In this document: positions 16,956 to 24,875 of the stretch, piece by piece
Numbering within the stretch: the stretch's first letter is position 1
Layout of the letters: each line of letters begins with the position of its first letter
Origin: Armatimonadota bacterium
GTDB taxonomy: Bacteria; Armatimonadota; Fimbriimonadia; Fimbriimonadales; GBS-DC
NCBI GenBank assembly: GCA_013359125.1
Contig: JABWCR010000007.1
Location: 32,777 to 96,776, forward strand
Direction of reading: 5' to 3'
Length of the DNA: 64,000 nt
Notes under the pieces: model-generated
The model's database searches: none
The model's input: only the letters and a program-made list of their open reading frames with translations
What the model was told of the DNA's origin: nothing
Translations under genes and position numbers: made by a program

Positions 16956-17857
16956 AAGCGACCGCAGTTGCCGATGCGACCGTAAGCCAACGAACCAACC
17001 GGCTTCGCCAATACTATCTGCTCAGCAAGCCGCGAGTGACTCTTCTCGTTTGGATCACCACTTGTGCGGGCCTGCTTACAGGCGTCCTGGTCTCCGGCGC
17101 GTCCGTCAGCCCTCTGATCGTCTTTCACGCCCTGGTCGGCAGTTGGTTCGTGATAGCCAGCGCAAACGCCCTCAATCAAGCCTTAGAGCATCGAGAAGAC
17201 GGCCAAATGGCGCGCACCGCCAATCGACCTGTGCCTGCCGGGCGCGTCTCCTACGACGAAGCCGTCGCCGTCGGCGTCGCATGGGGCGTGATCGGCGTTC
17301 TGCAGCTCGCCTTTTTCGTCAATCTGCTGACGGCCTTTCTCGGCGCTCTCTCCATTGCGCTCTATGTGGGCGCCTACACGCCTCTCAAGAAAGTTACCCC
17401 CCTATGCACGGGCATTGGCGCCATCCCGGGCGCGATACCGCCACTGGCGGGATACACCGCTGCCACGGGCGAAATCACCCCGCTTGCTTTTCTGCTCTTC
17501 CTCGTGCAGTTCTTCTGGCAGTTCCCGCACTTTTGGGCCATCGCCTGGCTGAACAGAGAAGATTACGCCAAAGCCGGGTTCCTGATGCTGCCCGTGCGCA
17601 ACAATCCCGAGCGCTCCACAGGGCTGCTCGCCTTCGTCTATGCGCTGGCGCTAATCCCCGTCGCCGCGATGCCCGCGCTCTATCTGCACCGCCCCGTCCT
17701 TTATCTGATCGGCGCAATCCTCCTCAGCGCCTGGTTCGCCGCCAAAGCCTATCGCTTTGCAAAACAGCCCGACCAATCGACCGCAAAGAAGACCCTGTTA
17801 GCGAGCGTTGCGTTTCTGCCGGTTTGGCTGATCCTCTTGATTCTGGGGGCGGCATGA
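16952..17857 (+). CDS. ctaB: Protoheme IX farnesyltransferase (heme O synthase)
   Basis: 301 residues, about nine membrane helices, UbiA superfamily. Prenyl-diphosphate site NALNQALEHREDGQMARTA followed by NRPVPAGRV is the heme O synthase form of the Asp-rich motif, with the second conserved loop at YTPLKKVTPLCTGIGAIPGA and the later REDYAKAGFLMLPV. It adds a farnesyl group to protoheme. The start at 16952 gives the ATGA overlap with ctaA; an upstream extension in frame is antisense-like and rejected. Confidence 0.95.
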   Translation: MKATAVADATVSQRTNRLRQYYLLSKPRVTLLVWITTCAGLLTGVLVSGASVSPLIVFHALVGSWFVIASANALNQALEHREDGQMARTANRPVPAGRVSYDEAVAVGVAWGVIGVLQLAFFVNLLTAFLGALSIALYVGAYTPLKKVTPLCTGIGAIPGAIPPLAGYTAATGEITPLAFLLFLVQFFWQFPHFWAIAWLNREDYAKAGFLMLPVRNNPERSTGLLAFVYALALIPVAAMPALYLHRPVLYLIGAILLSAWFAAKAYRFAKQPDQSTAKKTLLASVAFLPVWLILLILGAA

Positions 17858-18483
17858 GCGCATCCGACGCACAACCCATCGTCCCGCCGCCGTCGAGCGA
17901 TCTCGCGCGAGACCGCCTGCCCGATAACTGGCCGAACGCCCAGCCCAATCCCGAAGTGACAACTCGCTTGGGCGTCCTGCTGTTCCTCGTCTCCCTAGGC
18001 GCTCTTTTTGCAGCGCTGGCCGCCATCTTTCTCTACCGATTGGGCGACCGCCTCGACTATCGCTTCGAGGCGCCCCGCATCCTGTGGGCCAGCACGGCGG
18101 CGATCCTGCTCAGCGACATCGCCTACTTTCTGGGCCAGCGCGCCATCCGCCGCGATCTAAAGAATATGTTGCTTCTCTGGGTCGGCGGGGCGCTGGCTTT
18201 GGGCATCGCCTTCACCACCATGCAAGCGCTAGCCTGGGTCGAACTGCTCATGCTCGGCATCACCGCACAGTCCAACCCGTTCAGCGGCATGTTCTATCTC
18301 TTTACAGCGATTCATGCATTGCACGTTGCGGTCGGCCTTGGACTCTTGGTCGCCGTGCTCTATGGCGCCTATCTTCATCGCTACTCCGCCGCCCGCCGCT
18401 CGTTCGTCGATCTCACCGGCCTCTATTGGCGCTTCCTCAACATCGTCTGGCTGGGACTCTTCTACCTCTTGGTGATTTTATGA
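17854..18483 (+). CDS. ctaE: Cytochrome c oxidase subunit III (five-helix form)
   Basis: 209 residues with about five transmembrane helices, the short form lacking the first two helices of the mitochondrial type. GMFYLFTAIHALHVAVGLG is the conserved subunit III helix with its paired His, and DLTGLYWRFLNIVWLGLF is the C-terminal signature. It is overlapped at both ends (ATGA) by ctaB and the sco gene. Subunits I and II are not in the window, so they must lie elsewhere in the genome. Confidence 0.9.
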   Translation: MSASDAQPIVPPPSSDLARDRLPDNWPNAQPNPEVTTRLGVLLFLVSLGALFAALAAIFLYRLGDRLDYRFEAPRILWASTAAILLSDIAYFLGQRAIRRDLKNMLLLWVGGALALGIAFTTMQALAWVELLMLGITAQSNPFSGMFYLFTAIHALHVAVGLGLLVAVLYGAYLHRYSAARRSFVDLTGLYWRFLNIVWLGLFYLLVIL

Positions 18484-19088
18484 ATATTCGTCTCGCGCTG
18501 TGGACGCTCCTGATCTGCGTTTTGGGCGGCGTCTCCGTCGCGTTCTTTCTCAAGAATCGACCGGCGCTCGCCGCCCTGCCTGTGGTCAAATCCGTTCCCG
18601 ACTTCAGCCTTGCCGGACACGACGGCAACCCCATCGCCCTCAAAGACCTGAAAGGCAAGGTCTGGGCCGCCGACTTCTTCTTCGCTTCGTGCAGCGGCAT
18701 CTGCCCGACCATGCAGAAGAATCTGACCCAGGCGCACAAAGCCTTCGCCAAAGAGCCGAACTTCCGCATGCTCTCCATCACCGTCGATCCCGAGCGCGAC
18801 ACGGTCGAAATCCTGAGCGAATACAGCAAAAACTGGGACGCCGACGCCAAAGGCTGGCTGTTTGTAACCGGCGACCGCAAAGCGATCTACCAATTGGCGC
18901 GGCACGGCTTCCTGCTGACCGCCGAACCCGCGCCCAAAGGCGAGGACGGCGGCCCGGACGACTTCATCCATAGCGAAAAGACCGCGCTGGTCGATAAAAA
19001 AGGCCAAATCCGAGGCTACTACGATGCCACCAACCCGGAAGCCGTCAAGCAGATGATCAAAGACGCCCGCGGACTGCTGGCCGAATGA
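18480..19088 (+). CDS. SCO1/SenC copper chaperone for cytochrome oxidase
   Basis: 202 residues, an N-terminal membrane anchor (LALWTLLICVLGGVSVAFFL) and a thioredoxin-like domain. The copper site CxxxC is in FFASCSGICPTMQ and the third ligand His in DDFIHSEKTALVD; VDPERDTVEILSEY is a further SCO hallmark. It delivers copper to the CuA site or reduces its cysteines. ATGA overlaps on both sides. Confidence 0.93.
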   Translation: MNIRLALWTLLICVLGGVSVAFFLKNRPALAALPVVKSVPDFSLAGHDGNPIALKDLKGKVWAADFFFASCSGICPTMQKNLTQAHKAFAKEPNFRMLSITVDPERDTVEILSEYSKNWDADAKGWLFVTGDRKAIYQLARHGFLLTAEPAPKGEDGGPDDFIHSEKTALVDKKGQIRGYYDATNPEAVKQMIKDARGLLAE

Positions 19089-19510
19089 ACTGGATCGACC
19101 AGCTCCCCACCGTCAACGCCTGCCTCAACTCGACCTCGTTCGTCCTCTTGCTCCTCGGTTACGTCCAAATCCGCAAACGCAATATCAACGCCCATCGCGC
19201 CTTCATGGGTTCGGCGTTCGCCGTCTCCTGCCTCTTTCTGGTCAGTTACCTGACCTATCACTTCTACGCTGGCTCTACTCGATTTCCCGACATTTACCCC
19301 TGGCGGACGATCTATTTGGTCATTCTGCTGACGCATACGGTGCTAGCCGCCGTGCTGGCTCCAATGGCGCTGATCACTCTCTCTCGCGGATTGTCGAAGC
19401 GCTTCGACCAGCACCGCCGGATCGCCCGGATCACGCTCCCTATCTGGCTCTACGTGTCGCTGACCGGCGTGCTGATCTACCTCATGCTCTACCATTGGTT
19501 CGCGGCTTAA
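19085..19510 (+). CDS. DUF420 membrane protein (cytochrome oxidase assembly, CtaM-like)
   Basis: 141 residues, four predicted helices. NACLNSTSFVLLLLGY, NINAHRAFMGSAF, SYLTYHFYAGSTRF and THTVLAAVLAPMAL carry the histidines conserved in DUF420, a family whose Firmicute member CtaM is needed for aa3 oxidase. It ends the oxidase accessory operon with an ATGA overlap to sco and meets the convergent transporter gene with a 4-base overlap of stops. Confidence 0.85.
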   Translation: MNWIDQLPTVNACLNSTSFVLLLLGYVQIRKRNINAHRAFMGSAFAVSCLFLVSYLTYHFYAGSTRFPDIYPWRTIYLVILLTHTVLAAVLAPMALITLSRGLSKRFDQHRRIARITLPIWLYVSLTGVLIYLMLYHWFAA

Positions 19511-20640
19511 TCCCGCTCCAGCTCCCAGTTCTTGGAGATCGCGAACACGACCCAGCCCGCCGCCACGCCGATTAAGTAGCCGTTGGGAAGCCCGACCGCG
19601 CAAAGCCCCGTGATCAGCGTCGTCATCCAACCGCGCGCGTCCAGTCCCGATATGCTGACGCGGCGCATCAGCGCGAGCCCCTCGATGAACAGCAGCACGC
19701 CCAAAATCGCCTTGGGGAAGATCATGATCAACGTATGGAACGATTCGCTAAAGAAAAGCCCGGAAATCAGATAAAACAGGCCATAGATGACGACCGAGGC
19801 GCCCACCCGCGCGCCGAACGCATAATGCCCGGCCATGCCCCCGCTGCCGTGGCAAACCGGTATGCCGCTCAAAAACGGCGAAACCAGATTCATAAAGGAA
19901 TAGGTCAGGCCCAGCTTTCTCATGCTGGGCGCCCGCTCGGGAAACAAGTCCTTGGCCAATCGATGCGTGGCCAGCAGGGAATTGGCCAGCGACAACGGCA
20001 GCTGCGGCAGCGCCAGCACGACTAAACCGGTCATGATGTCCGACCATTGCGGCACGTGCGTCTGAGGCAGGGCAAAGCCGACGCCCGCCGCCAACTTCGC
20101 CCAATCCATGTCGAATATCCCCGAGTAGACCGCGCCTAAGCCCACAACAACCAGAGCCGCCGGTACGCGCCGATTGCCCCACAATCCGAACACGAGCGCA
20201 ATGGAGACCGCCGCCAGCGCCCATCCCGCAGCGTCCGACGGGGCGATAAACTCCTTGCCCGCCAGCGTCGCCAAGTTCATTCCCAGGCCGAACTGCACGC
20301 CGCGAACCACAGGAGTGGGGATCGTCTTGGCCAGCCATCCCAGAGCGCCCGAGGCCGCCAAAACCAAGACCATGATCCCAATCGCCAGGCCGCCGCCGTA
20401 CAGCGTTTCGGGCGAAAGCTTCTGGGCGATGACGATCGCCGCCATCGCCTTTAACGGCTGCACCGGCATCGGCATGCGGTAAACCAGGCCGGTCATGATC
20501 TGCAAAGCGCCAAAGAGGATCAAGACGCTGGCTGCATCTAACTTTGCGGCGATGATCATGGCGGCAATGAGAGGCAGATCCGTGCCCAGATCGCCCACGC
20601 TGCCAGCCGCCTCCCTGCGGTTCCATCCCGTCAACGCCAT
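19507..20640 (-). CDS. MOT1-type sulfate/molybdate transporter
   Basis: 377 residues, about ten to eleven helices. The motif REAAGSVGDLGTDLPLIAAM near residues 9-28 and the repeated-half sequence GMNLATLAGKEF resemble the MFS_MOT1 family of molybdate transporters, related to SulP but lacking a STAS domain (none is seen here). Also typical are PVQPLKAMAAIVIA and GIPVCHGSGGMAGHYAFGAR. Molybdate is more likely than sulfate, inferred from the family. A CATAAT box lies 11 nt before the ATG, giving a leader of only a few bases. Confidence 0.85.
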   Translation of the reverse strand: MALTGWNRREAAGSVGDLGTDLPLIAAMIIAAKLDAASVLILFGALQIMTGLVYRMPMPVQPLKAMAAIVIAQKLSPETLYGGGLAIGIMVLVLAASGALGWLAKTIPTPVVRGVQFGLGMNLATLAGKEFIAPSDAAGWALAAVSIALVFGLWGNRRVPAALVVVGLGAVYSGIFDMDWAKLAAGVGFALPQTHVPQWSDIMTGLVVLALPQLPLSLANSLLATHRLAKDLFPERAPSMRKLGLTYSFMNLVSPFLSGIPVCHGSGGMAGHYAFGARVGASVVIYGLFYLISGLFFSESFHTLIMIFPKAILGVLLFIEGLALMRRVSISGLDARGWMTTLITGLCAVGLPNGYLIGVAAGWVVFAISKNWELERD

Positions 20641-20651
20641 GGATAGGCGGA

Positions 20652-20657
20652 ATTATG
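20652..20657 (-). promoter_or_regulatory. -10 box of the MOT1-type transporter gene
   Basis: CATAAT on the minus strand, 11 nt before the start codon at 20640, implying a 4-5 nt leader with no Shine-Dalgarno. Confidence 0.45.
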
Positions 20658-20678
20658 GCGCCTGATCCTCAGGTTTAG

Positions 20679-20717
20679 CATGCGTTCAACATGCGTTCAA
20701 CATGCGTTCGACATGCG
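20679..20717. repeat. 11-bp tandem repeat, about 3.5 copies
   Basis: CATGCGTTCAA repeated: two exact copies at 20679 and 20690, one with one change (20701), and a partial fourth. One turn of the helix per unit suits binding of an oligomeric regulator. It lies in the divergent region between the transporter and the cytochrome fusion gene. Confidence 0.7.
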
Positions 20718-20831
20718 CCGAGATGCAGGATAAACCCAGAAGAGTTCGGCGCTAAACCGACACCAAACCCCGCATTCTTGCTTGTTTCTGGTCACTGACT
20801 GGCTTAACCTAATCGGTCTAATGACTTAGCG

Positions 20832-20837
20832 TATAAT
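20832..20837 (+). promoter_or_regulatory. -10 box of the cytochrome-cupredoxin gene
   Basis: Perfect TATAAT, directly before an ATG at 20838. Transcription should start near 20844, downstream of that ATG, so translation begins at 20856 where AAGGAG provides the ribosome site. Confidence 0.6.
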
Positions 20838-20855
20838 ATGGCCAAGGAGCCAACG

Positions 20856-23147
20856 ATGAACCCTAGCGAACGAAACCTGTTCCGGGCGACTGTGGCGGCC
20901 ACCATCGGCACCCTCGCCCTTGCCTTCATATCGGCGCAACCCAAGATCGACAACTCGCCCAAGATAGCCTCCGAAGACCGCGACCCGGCCCTCCTATACT
21001 CCGCCTCGTGCTCAACGTGCCACGGCGCGCGGGGCGGCGGAGGCTATTTCAGTTGGGCGATTCCGTATAGATGGGCGCCCGAGATCGCTCACGGTTACTC
21101 GACGCCCCAACCCTTGCTGGAACAGCGGTACCGCTTTGCCGTTCGAAACGGCCCATACCGCCACGGAGACGGTTTCACCAACGCAATGCCGGCTTTCGGC
21201 AGAGAGGTCATCTCGGATTCGGAGTTGGAAGCCCTCGTCCGTTGGCTCATCTACGCGCCGCCGATCGGCGGAGCGGTTCCCAGCGAGGGTGTACCGCCGC
21301 CCCAGCGCCCCAACGGTCGCGAGATCGTGGTGAGCATTCTGGACGAAGCGCCTTGGTTTATGGACGACGGCACGGACGTCCGCGACCCGTTTAACGATCC
21401 TCGGCGCGTCGTGCTCTCGCCCGGCGACTATATCAAGGTCGTCAATCGAGGCAAAACCTGGCATACGGTAACCAGCGCGAACGGTTTTACCGATACCGGC
21501 TTTATCGGCTATTCGGCCAACATCCCTTGGGAGGAGGTGGGCTATTACTACCTGACGATCCCCGACCTTGTGCCGGGCGCCCAGAAATATTATTGCAAGC
21601 TTCATCCTTACATGCAGTTGGAGATAGTAACCCCAGAGGCCGACCCAATGCCCTTAACGCGGGCGAGTAAAGTTCCCCTCGGATTGCCTCCTCGAGGCGG
21701 AATGGGTGAAGTTTGGGTCGGCCTACAAACCTACGACAACGGCGCCGGGCCCAACGGCGCGATCCAGATCATTAACGCCGCCGATTGGAGTTCGACTTTG
21801 ATCCCGGGCGTAGGGAACAACCCGCACAATGGCTGGGGCGGCACGGCGGTCGATTGGTACGGCAACCGGCGACGAGTGTCCGTTTGGGCCAATTGGCACG
21901 ACATTACGGCATCGGTCATCGACATTGACACCAAGGAACATTTGGGCGACTTTCCGGTCGGCGCCGCCAGCGCGCACGTGATGACCGCGCCCGGCGTCGT
22001 CGATCCCATAACGGGCGCGGATCGATGGTTTATCACCCTGATGGGCAGCAACAAGGTGCAGGAGGCGCTGCCGTTGATGGATCTGGTGTCCGGGATGCCG
22101 AACCTGCCGCCGATCTCTCAGGCCAGCGGCCTTCTGGGACAGCCCGCCTTCTCGCCCCACGGTATCTGGTTCTTGGACAACGGGCGATACTTTATCACGG
22201 CCAACACGCTGGCCAACACAGCATCGCTCTATTCCACCGATAAGGCTTGGTCGGACGAACAGGGCCGAGCGGGCGTCGGCATGGAGCTGGCGCAGGCGTC
22301 CACCGGCGGTCGGACGCCTCTGGCCGCTTCGGTCTTTAACAGCGGCAAGCGCGGCGACCGGCGGTACACGGTCTATACCAACAACGCGGGCACGGACGAC
22401 ATCAGCGTCTATCGGGTCGACACAACGCCCGGCTTCGAGAGCATCGTTCGGGTCAACGTGCCGCCGCCGCTGGGCAACGCGGCGGGCAACATCGCGCTGA
22501 GCGACCCCATGATGGAACCGATGCGCTGGGCGCACATGCCGATCCAATGCGCCGTCAGCCCGCCGGACGCCAGCGCGCACGGACGCTACATGGTGGTCTG
22601 TAACAAGGCGAGCTTCAACGTTACGATCATCGCGCTGGGCGACAATGGGATGCCCGAGGCGATCTATACGTTTCCGTGCGGGCTGGGCTCGCACGGCGTG
22701 TCGTTCGGTCGCAGCAACCCGGTTACGGGCGGAAAGGGCTACTACGCCTATGTTACCAACACCTTTGAGAACTATATCAGCGTCTATGATTTGGAGCTGC
22801 TGGAGCGTCTGCGCAAGTTGGAAAGGCGCGGCATGGCGCCGGCGGAGTTTTTGCCGGGCGGGGCGCAAGAGCGGGCGATGGTTCGCGGCCATGCGGCCAT
22901 GATGCTGACCGGCGAGATGGAGGCCGAAGTTCCCATTACGCTGTTCAGTCCCGACGCGCGGGGTTTGGTGCATGTAGGCGACATTCCGTTGGCCGTGGCG
23001 CCGGGAGACGCGCGCACAAGCTATCTCAAAGAGCACGTCATGATCGACGTTCCGGGCTTTCATCACACCGTGCTAGATTTGGACTTGAAGACTCAGAGCG
23101 GCGCGATGGGCGTGTTCTGCTGGCCGTTGCCTTCGCCTTGGCGGTAG
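20856..23147 (+). CDS. Cytochrome c - cupredoxin - beta-propeller fusion protein
   Basis: 763 residues, exported (N-terminal hydrophobic helix ATVAATIGTLALAFISA). Residues about 40-130 are a class I cytochrome c domain: heme motif CSTCHG and axial Met in NAMPAFG. Residues about 145-260 form a cupredoxin with ligands His in KTWHTVT and YYCKLHPYMQ (Cys, His, Met). The rest (about 280-760) is a propeller of repeated beta blades with PVGAASAHVMTAPG, YVTNTFENYISVYDLELL and similar, as in YVTN-type propellers. It may pass electrons in the periplasm to an oxidase or carry an oxidoreductase site in the propeller. I know of no named enzyme with exactly this order; start chosen from AAGGAG. Confidence 0.8.
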   Translation: MNPSERNLFRATVAATIGTLALAFISAQPKIDNSPKIASEDRDPALLYSASCSTCHGARGGGGYFSWAIPYRWAPEIAHGYSTPQPLLEQRYRFAVRNGPYRHGDGFTNAMPAFGREVISDSELEALVRWLIYAPPIGGAVPSEGVPPPQRPNGREIVVSILDEAPWFMDDGTDVRDPFNDPRRVVLSPGDYIKVVNRGKTWHTVTSANGFTDTGFIGYSANIPWEEVGYYYLTIPDLVPGAQKYYCKLHPYMQLEIVTPEADPMPLTRASKVPLGLPPRGGMGEVWVGLQTYDNGAGPNGAIQIINAADWSSTLIPGVGNNPHNGWGGTAVDWYGNRRRVSVWANWHDITASVIDIDTKEHLGDFPVGAASAHVMTAPGVVDPITGADRWFITLMGSNKVQEALPLMDLVSGMPNLPPISQASGLLGQPAFSPHGIWFLDNGRYFITANTLANTASLYSTDKAWSDEQGRAGVGMELAQASTGGRTPLAASVFNSGKRGDRRYTVYTNNAGTDDISVYRVDTTPGFESIVRVNVPPPLGNAAGNIALSDPMMEPMRWAHMPIQCAVSPPDASAHGRYMVVCNKASFNVTIIALGDNGMPEAIYTFPCGLGSHGVSFGRSNPVTGGKGYYAYVTNTFENYISVYDLELLERLRKLERRGMAPAEFLPGGAQERAMVRGHAAMMLTGEMEAEVPITLFSPDARGLVHVGDIPLAVAPGDARTSYLKEHVMIDVPGFHHTVLDLDLKTQSGAMGVFCWPLPSPWR

Positions 23148-23151
23148 GCCT

Positions 23152-23379
23152 CTAAGGGTTGCTGGCGTTCTTATCCATCAGATGCAACAGCAGTTGGCCC
23201 AGGATGAAGAGCGCGGCAGAGCAGAAGAGCCCCTTGGCGAGGAAGTAGGTCGCAAAGCCGCCGTCCATAATGGCCTTTAGTCTAAACACACTTTCTTCCG
23301 GCGTACTGCCGGCGTAGACGCATAGAGCCAGCACGGCCAAAGCCACTAAGGGATTGATGTACCGCAGATAGGTCCTCAT
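23152..23379 (-). CDS. Small two-helix membrane protein, unknown
   Basis: 75 residues: MRTYLRYINPLVALAVLALC, a hydrophilic link, a second hydrophobic segment FCSAALFILGQLLLHLM, and a short tail KNASNP. The ATG lies 6 nt after a CATAAT box, suggesting leaderless translation, and its promoter mirrors that of the divergent DUF512 gene. It ends 4 bases from the cytochrome fusion gene (convergent). Function unknown. Confidence 0.65.
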   Translation of the reverse strand: MRTYLRYINPLVALAVLALCVYAGSTPEESVFRLKAIMDGGFATYFLAKGLFCSAALFILGQLLLHLMDKNASNP

Positions 23380-23422
23380 GCCGCCATTATGGCCTGCGTC
23401 CCCCCGTGCCATAATGGGCGGC
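23380..23422. promoter_or_regulatory. Symmetric divergent leaderless promoters in an inverted repeat
   Basis: GCCGCCATTATGG at 23380-23392 and CCATAATGGGCGGC at 23409-23422 form an inverted repeat. On each strand CATAAT is followed by 6 (minus) or 8 (plus) bases and then the ATG of the small membrane protein or the DUF512 gene. Confidence 0.6.
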
Positions 23423-23423
23423 G

Positions 23424-24776
23424 ATGGGCGAGGCGACAACGCGCAAGTATGACGGCCTGAGAGTTGGCGGCACAGAGCCCGGCAGCCCCGCGCATCGCGC
23501 CGGACTATTGCCAGGAGACCGGATAGTCAGTGTTAACGGCCAGACTGTGCGCGATCTGATCGACTTTCGTTTCCAGACCGCCGAGCAACGTTCGACACTG
23601 ACCGTCCAGCGCAACGACGAAACGCTGGCCCTTCAGATCCGTCGCCAAGAGAACGAAGAGATCGGCCTCTCGTTCGAGTTCGAGCTGGCGGACGAGATTC
23701 ACACGTGCAACAACAAGTGCGTTTTTTGCTTCATCCACCAGATGCCCAAGGGCATGCGCCGTTCGCTCTATTTGATGGACGACGATTATCGTCTCAGCTT
23801 TCTGCACGGCCACTATGTTACGCTGACCAACATGAGCGAGGAGGAGTTCGATCGTTTGATCGAGCAACGCCTCTCGCCCATCTATGTCTCTGTCCATGCG
23901 ACCGATGCTTCGATGCGGGCGGTGATGCTAGGGCGGGCGGGCGCGGACCCGATATTGCCGAGATTGCGCGCGCTGGCGGAAGGCGGCGTGGACGCGCATT
24001 GTCAGATCGTGCTTTGCCCCGGAATGAACGACGGGGCCGTGCTCGACCGAACTTTGAGCGACTTGGCCGCTCTGCATCCCGAATCGACCGGCTTGGCTTG
24101 TGGCGCGCTGTCGGTCGCCATTGTGCCCGTGGGACTGACAAAGTTTCGCCAGCGCCTGTATCCGGTTACGCCGGTTACCCCCGAGTATGCCTCGGCGTTT
24201 CTGGACGAGTTGGAGCCCTATTGGAAACAGTTTCGAAAGCAGTTGGGCTGTCGCTTCGCCTATCCTGCGGACGAGTGGTTCTATTACGCCGCTCGTTCGA
24301 TCCCTGGTCGCGCTTTTTATGACGATTTTCCCCAATTGGAGGATGGCGTCGGCACGACGCGCCTGTTTTTGGACGAACTGGCTTCGCTCAAGAAACGCCT
24401 TCCGACTTCTATCGATTCCCCGTTTCATGCCGCTCTTGTTACCTCCACGCTCGCCGCGTCGCCCGTCCGCCAATTGGCCGACGCGCTCAACCAAGTCAAG
24501 GGCATCGATTTGGACGTGCTGGTCGTGCCCAATCGTTTTTTTGGGGGCAACGTCTGCATCGCCGGATTGATAACCGGTCAAGACATTGCCGCCGCTTCCA
24601 ATGGGTTGGACGCGAAGAGGCCGCTCGTCATCCCATCGATCTGCCTGCGGGACGAGAATCTTTTTTTGGACGACTGGGATCTAGCGCAATTGGAGAAGGA
24701 GACGGGCAGAAGGGCGATGGTTTCAGAGCCTAGCCCTAAGGGCTTATGGTCGACAATCCTGAAAAGCGAGTTATAA
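23424..24776 (+). CDS. DUF512 / radical SAM protein with N-terminal PDZ domain
   Basis: 450 residues. Residues 10-75 are a PDZ domain (GGTEPGSPAHRAGLLPGDRI). The next segment has the cysteine cluster CNNKCVFCFIHQMPKG (CxxxCxxC) for an iron-sulfur cluster, followed by RRSLYLMDDDYRLSFLHG and the DUF512 C-terminal half ending near FFGGNVCIAGLITGQD. This family is widely conserved in Firmicutes, cyanobacteria and relatives but has no settled substrate. The ATG sits 8 nt after CATAAT. Recognition is strong, function unknown. Confidence 0.88.
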   Translation: MGEATTRKYDGLRVGGTEPGSPAHRAGLLPGDRIVSVNGQTVRDLIDFRFQTAEQRSTLTVQRNDETLALQIRRQENEEIGLSFEFELADEIHTCNNKCVFCFIHQMPKGMRRSLYLMDDDYRLSFLHGHYVTLTNMSEEEFDRLIEQRLSPIYVSVHATDASMRAVMLGRAGADPILPRLRALAEGGVDAHCQIVLCPGMNDGAVLDRTLSDLAALHPESTGLACGALSVAIVPVGLTKFRQRLYPVTPVTPEYASAFLDELEPYWKQFRKQLGCRFAYPADEWFYYAARSIPGRAFYDDFPQLEDGVGTTRLFLDELASLKKRLPTSIDSPFHAALVTSTLAASPVRQLADALNQVKGIDLDVLVVPNRFFGGNVCIAGLITGQDIAAASNGLDAKRPLVIPSICLRDENLFLDDWDLAQLEKETGRRAMVSEPSPKGLWSTILKSEL

Positions 24777-24777
24777 T
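24772..24777 (+). promoter_or_regulatory. -10 box of the first glycine-zipper gene
   Basis: Perfect TATAAT overlapping the DUF512 stop codon, about 98 bases before the ATG at 24876. The leader would hold GAGGAGG near 24859. Confidence 0.5.
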
Positions 24778-24875
24778 CAATGCAGGGCGTTTAGGTTGAC
24801 GTTGTCGAGCGTTAGCTCGTTCAACCATTTGATCGTCCTATCGGAAGTTAGACTTTACTGAGGAGGCAGGAAGTC

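Noticed and set aside
17050..17853. Upstream extension of the subunit III frame
   Set aside because: Basic low-quality text over ctaB; the ATG at 17854 gives an ATGA junction and the right length.
21723..23066. 447-residue minus-strand frame in the cytochrome fusion gene
   Set aside because: Composition is typical of an antisense shadow and the plus-strand protein has clear heme and copper motifs.
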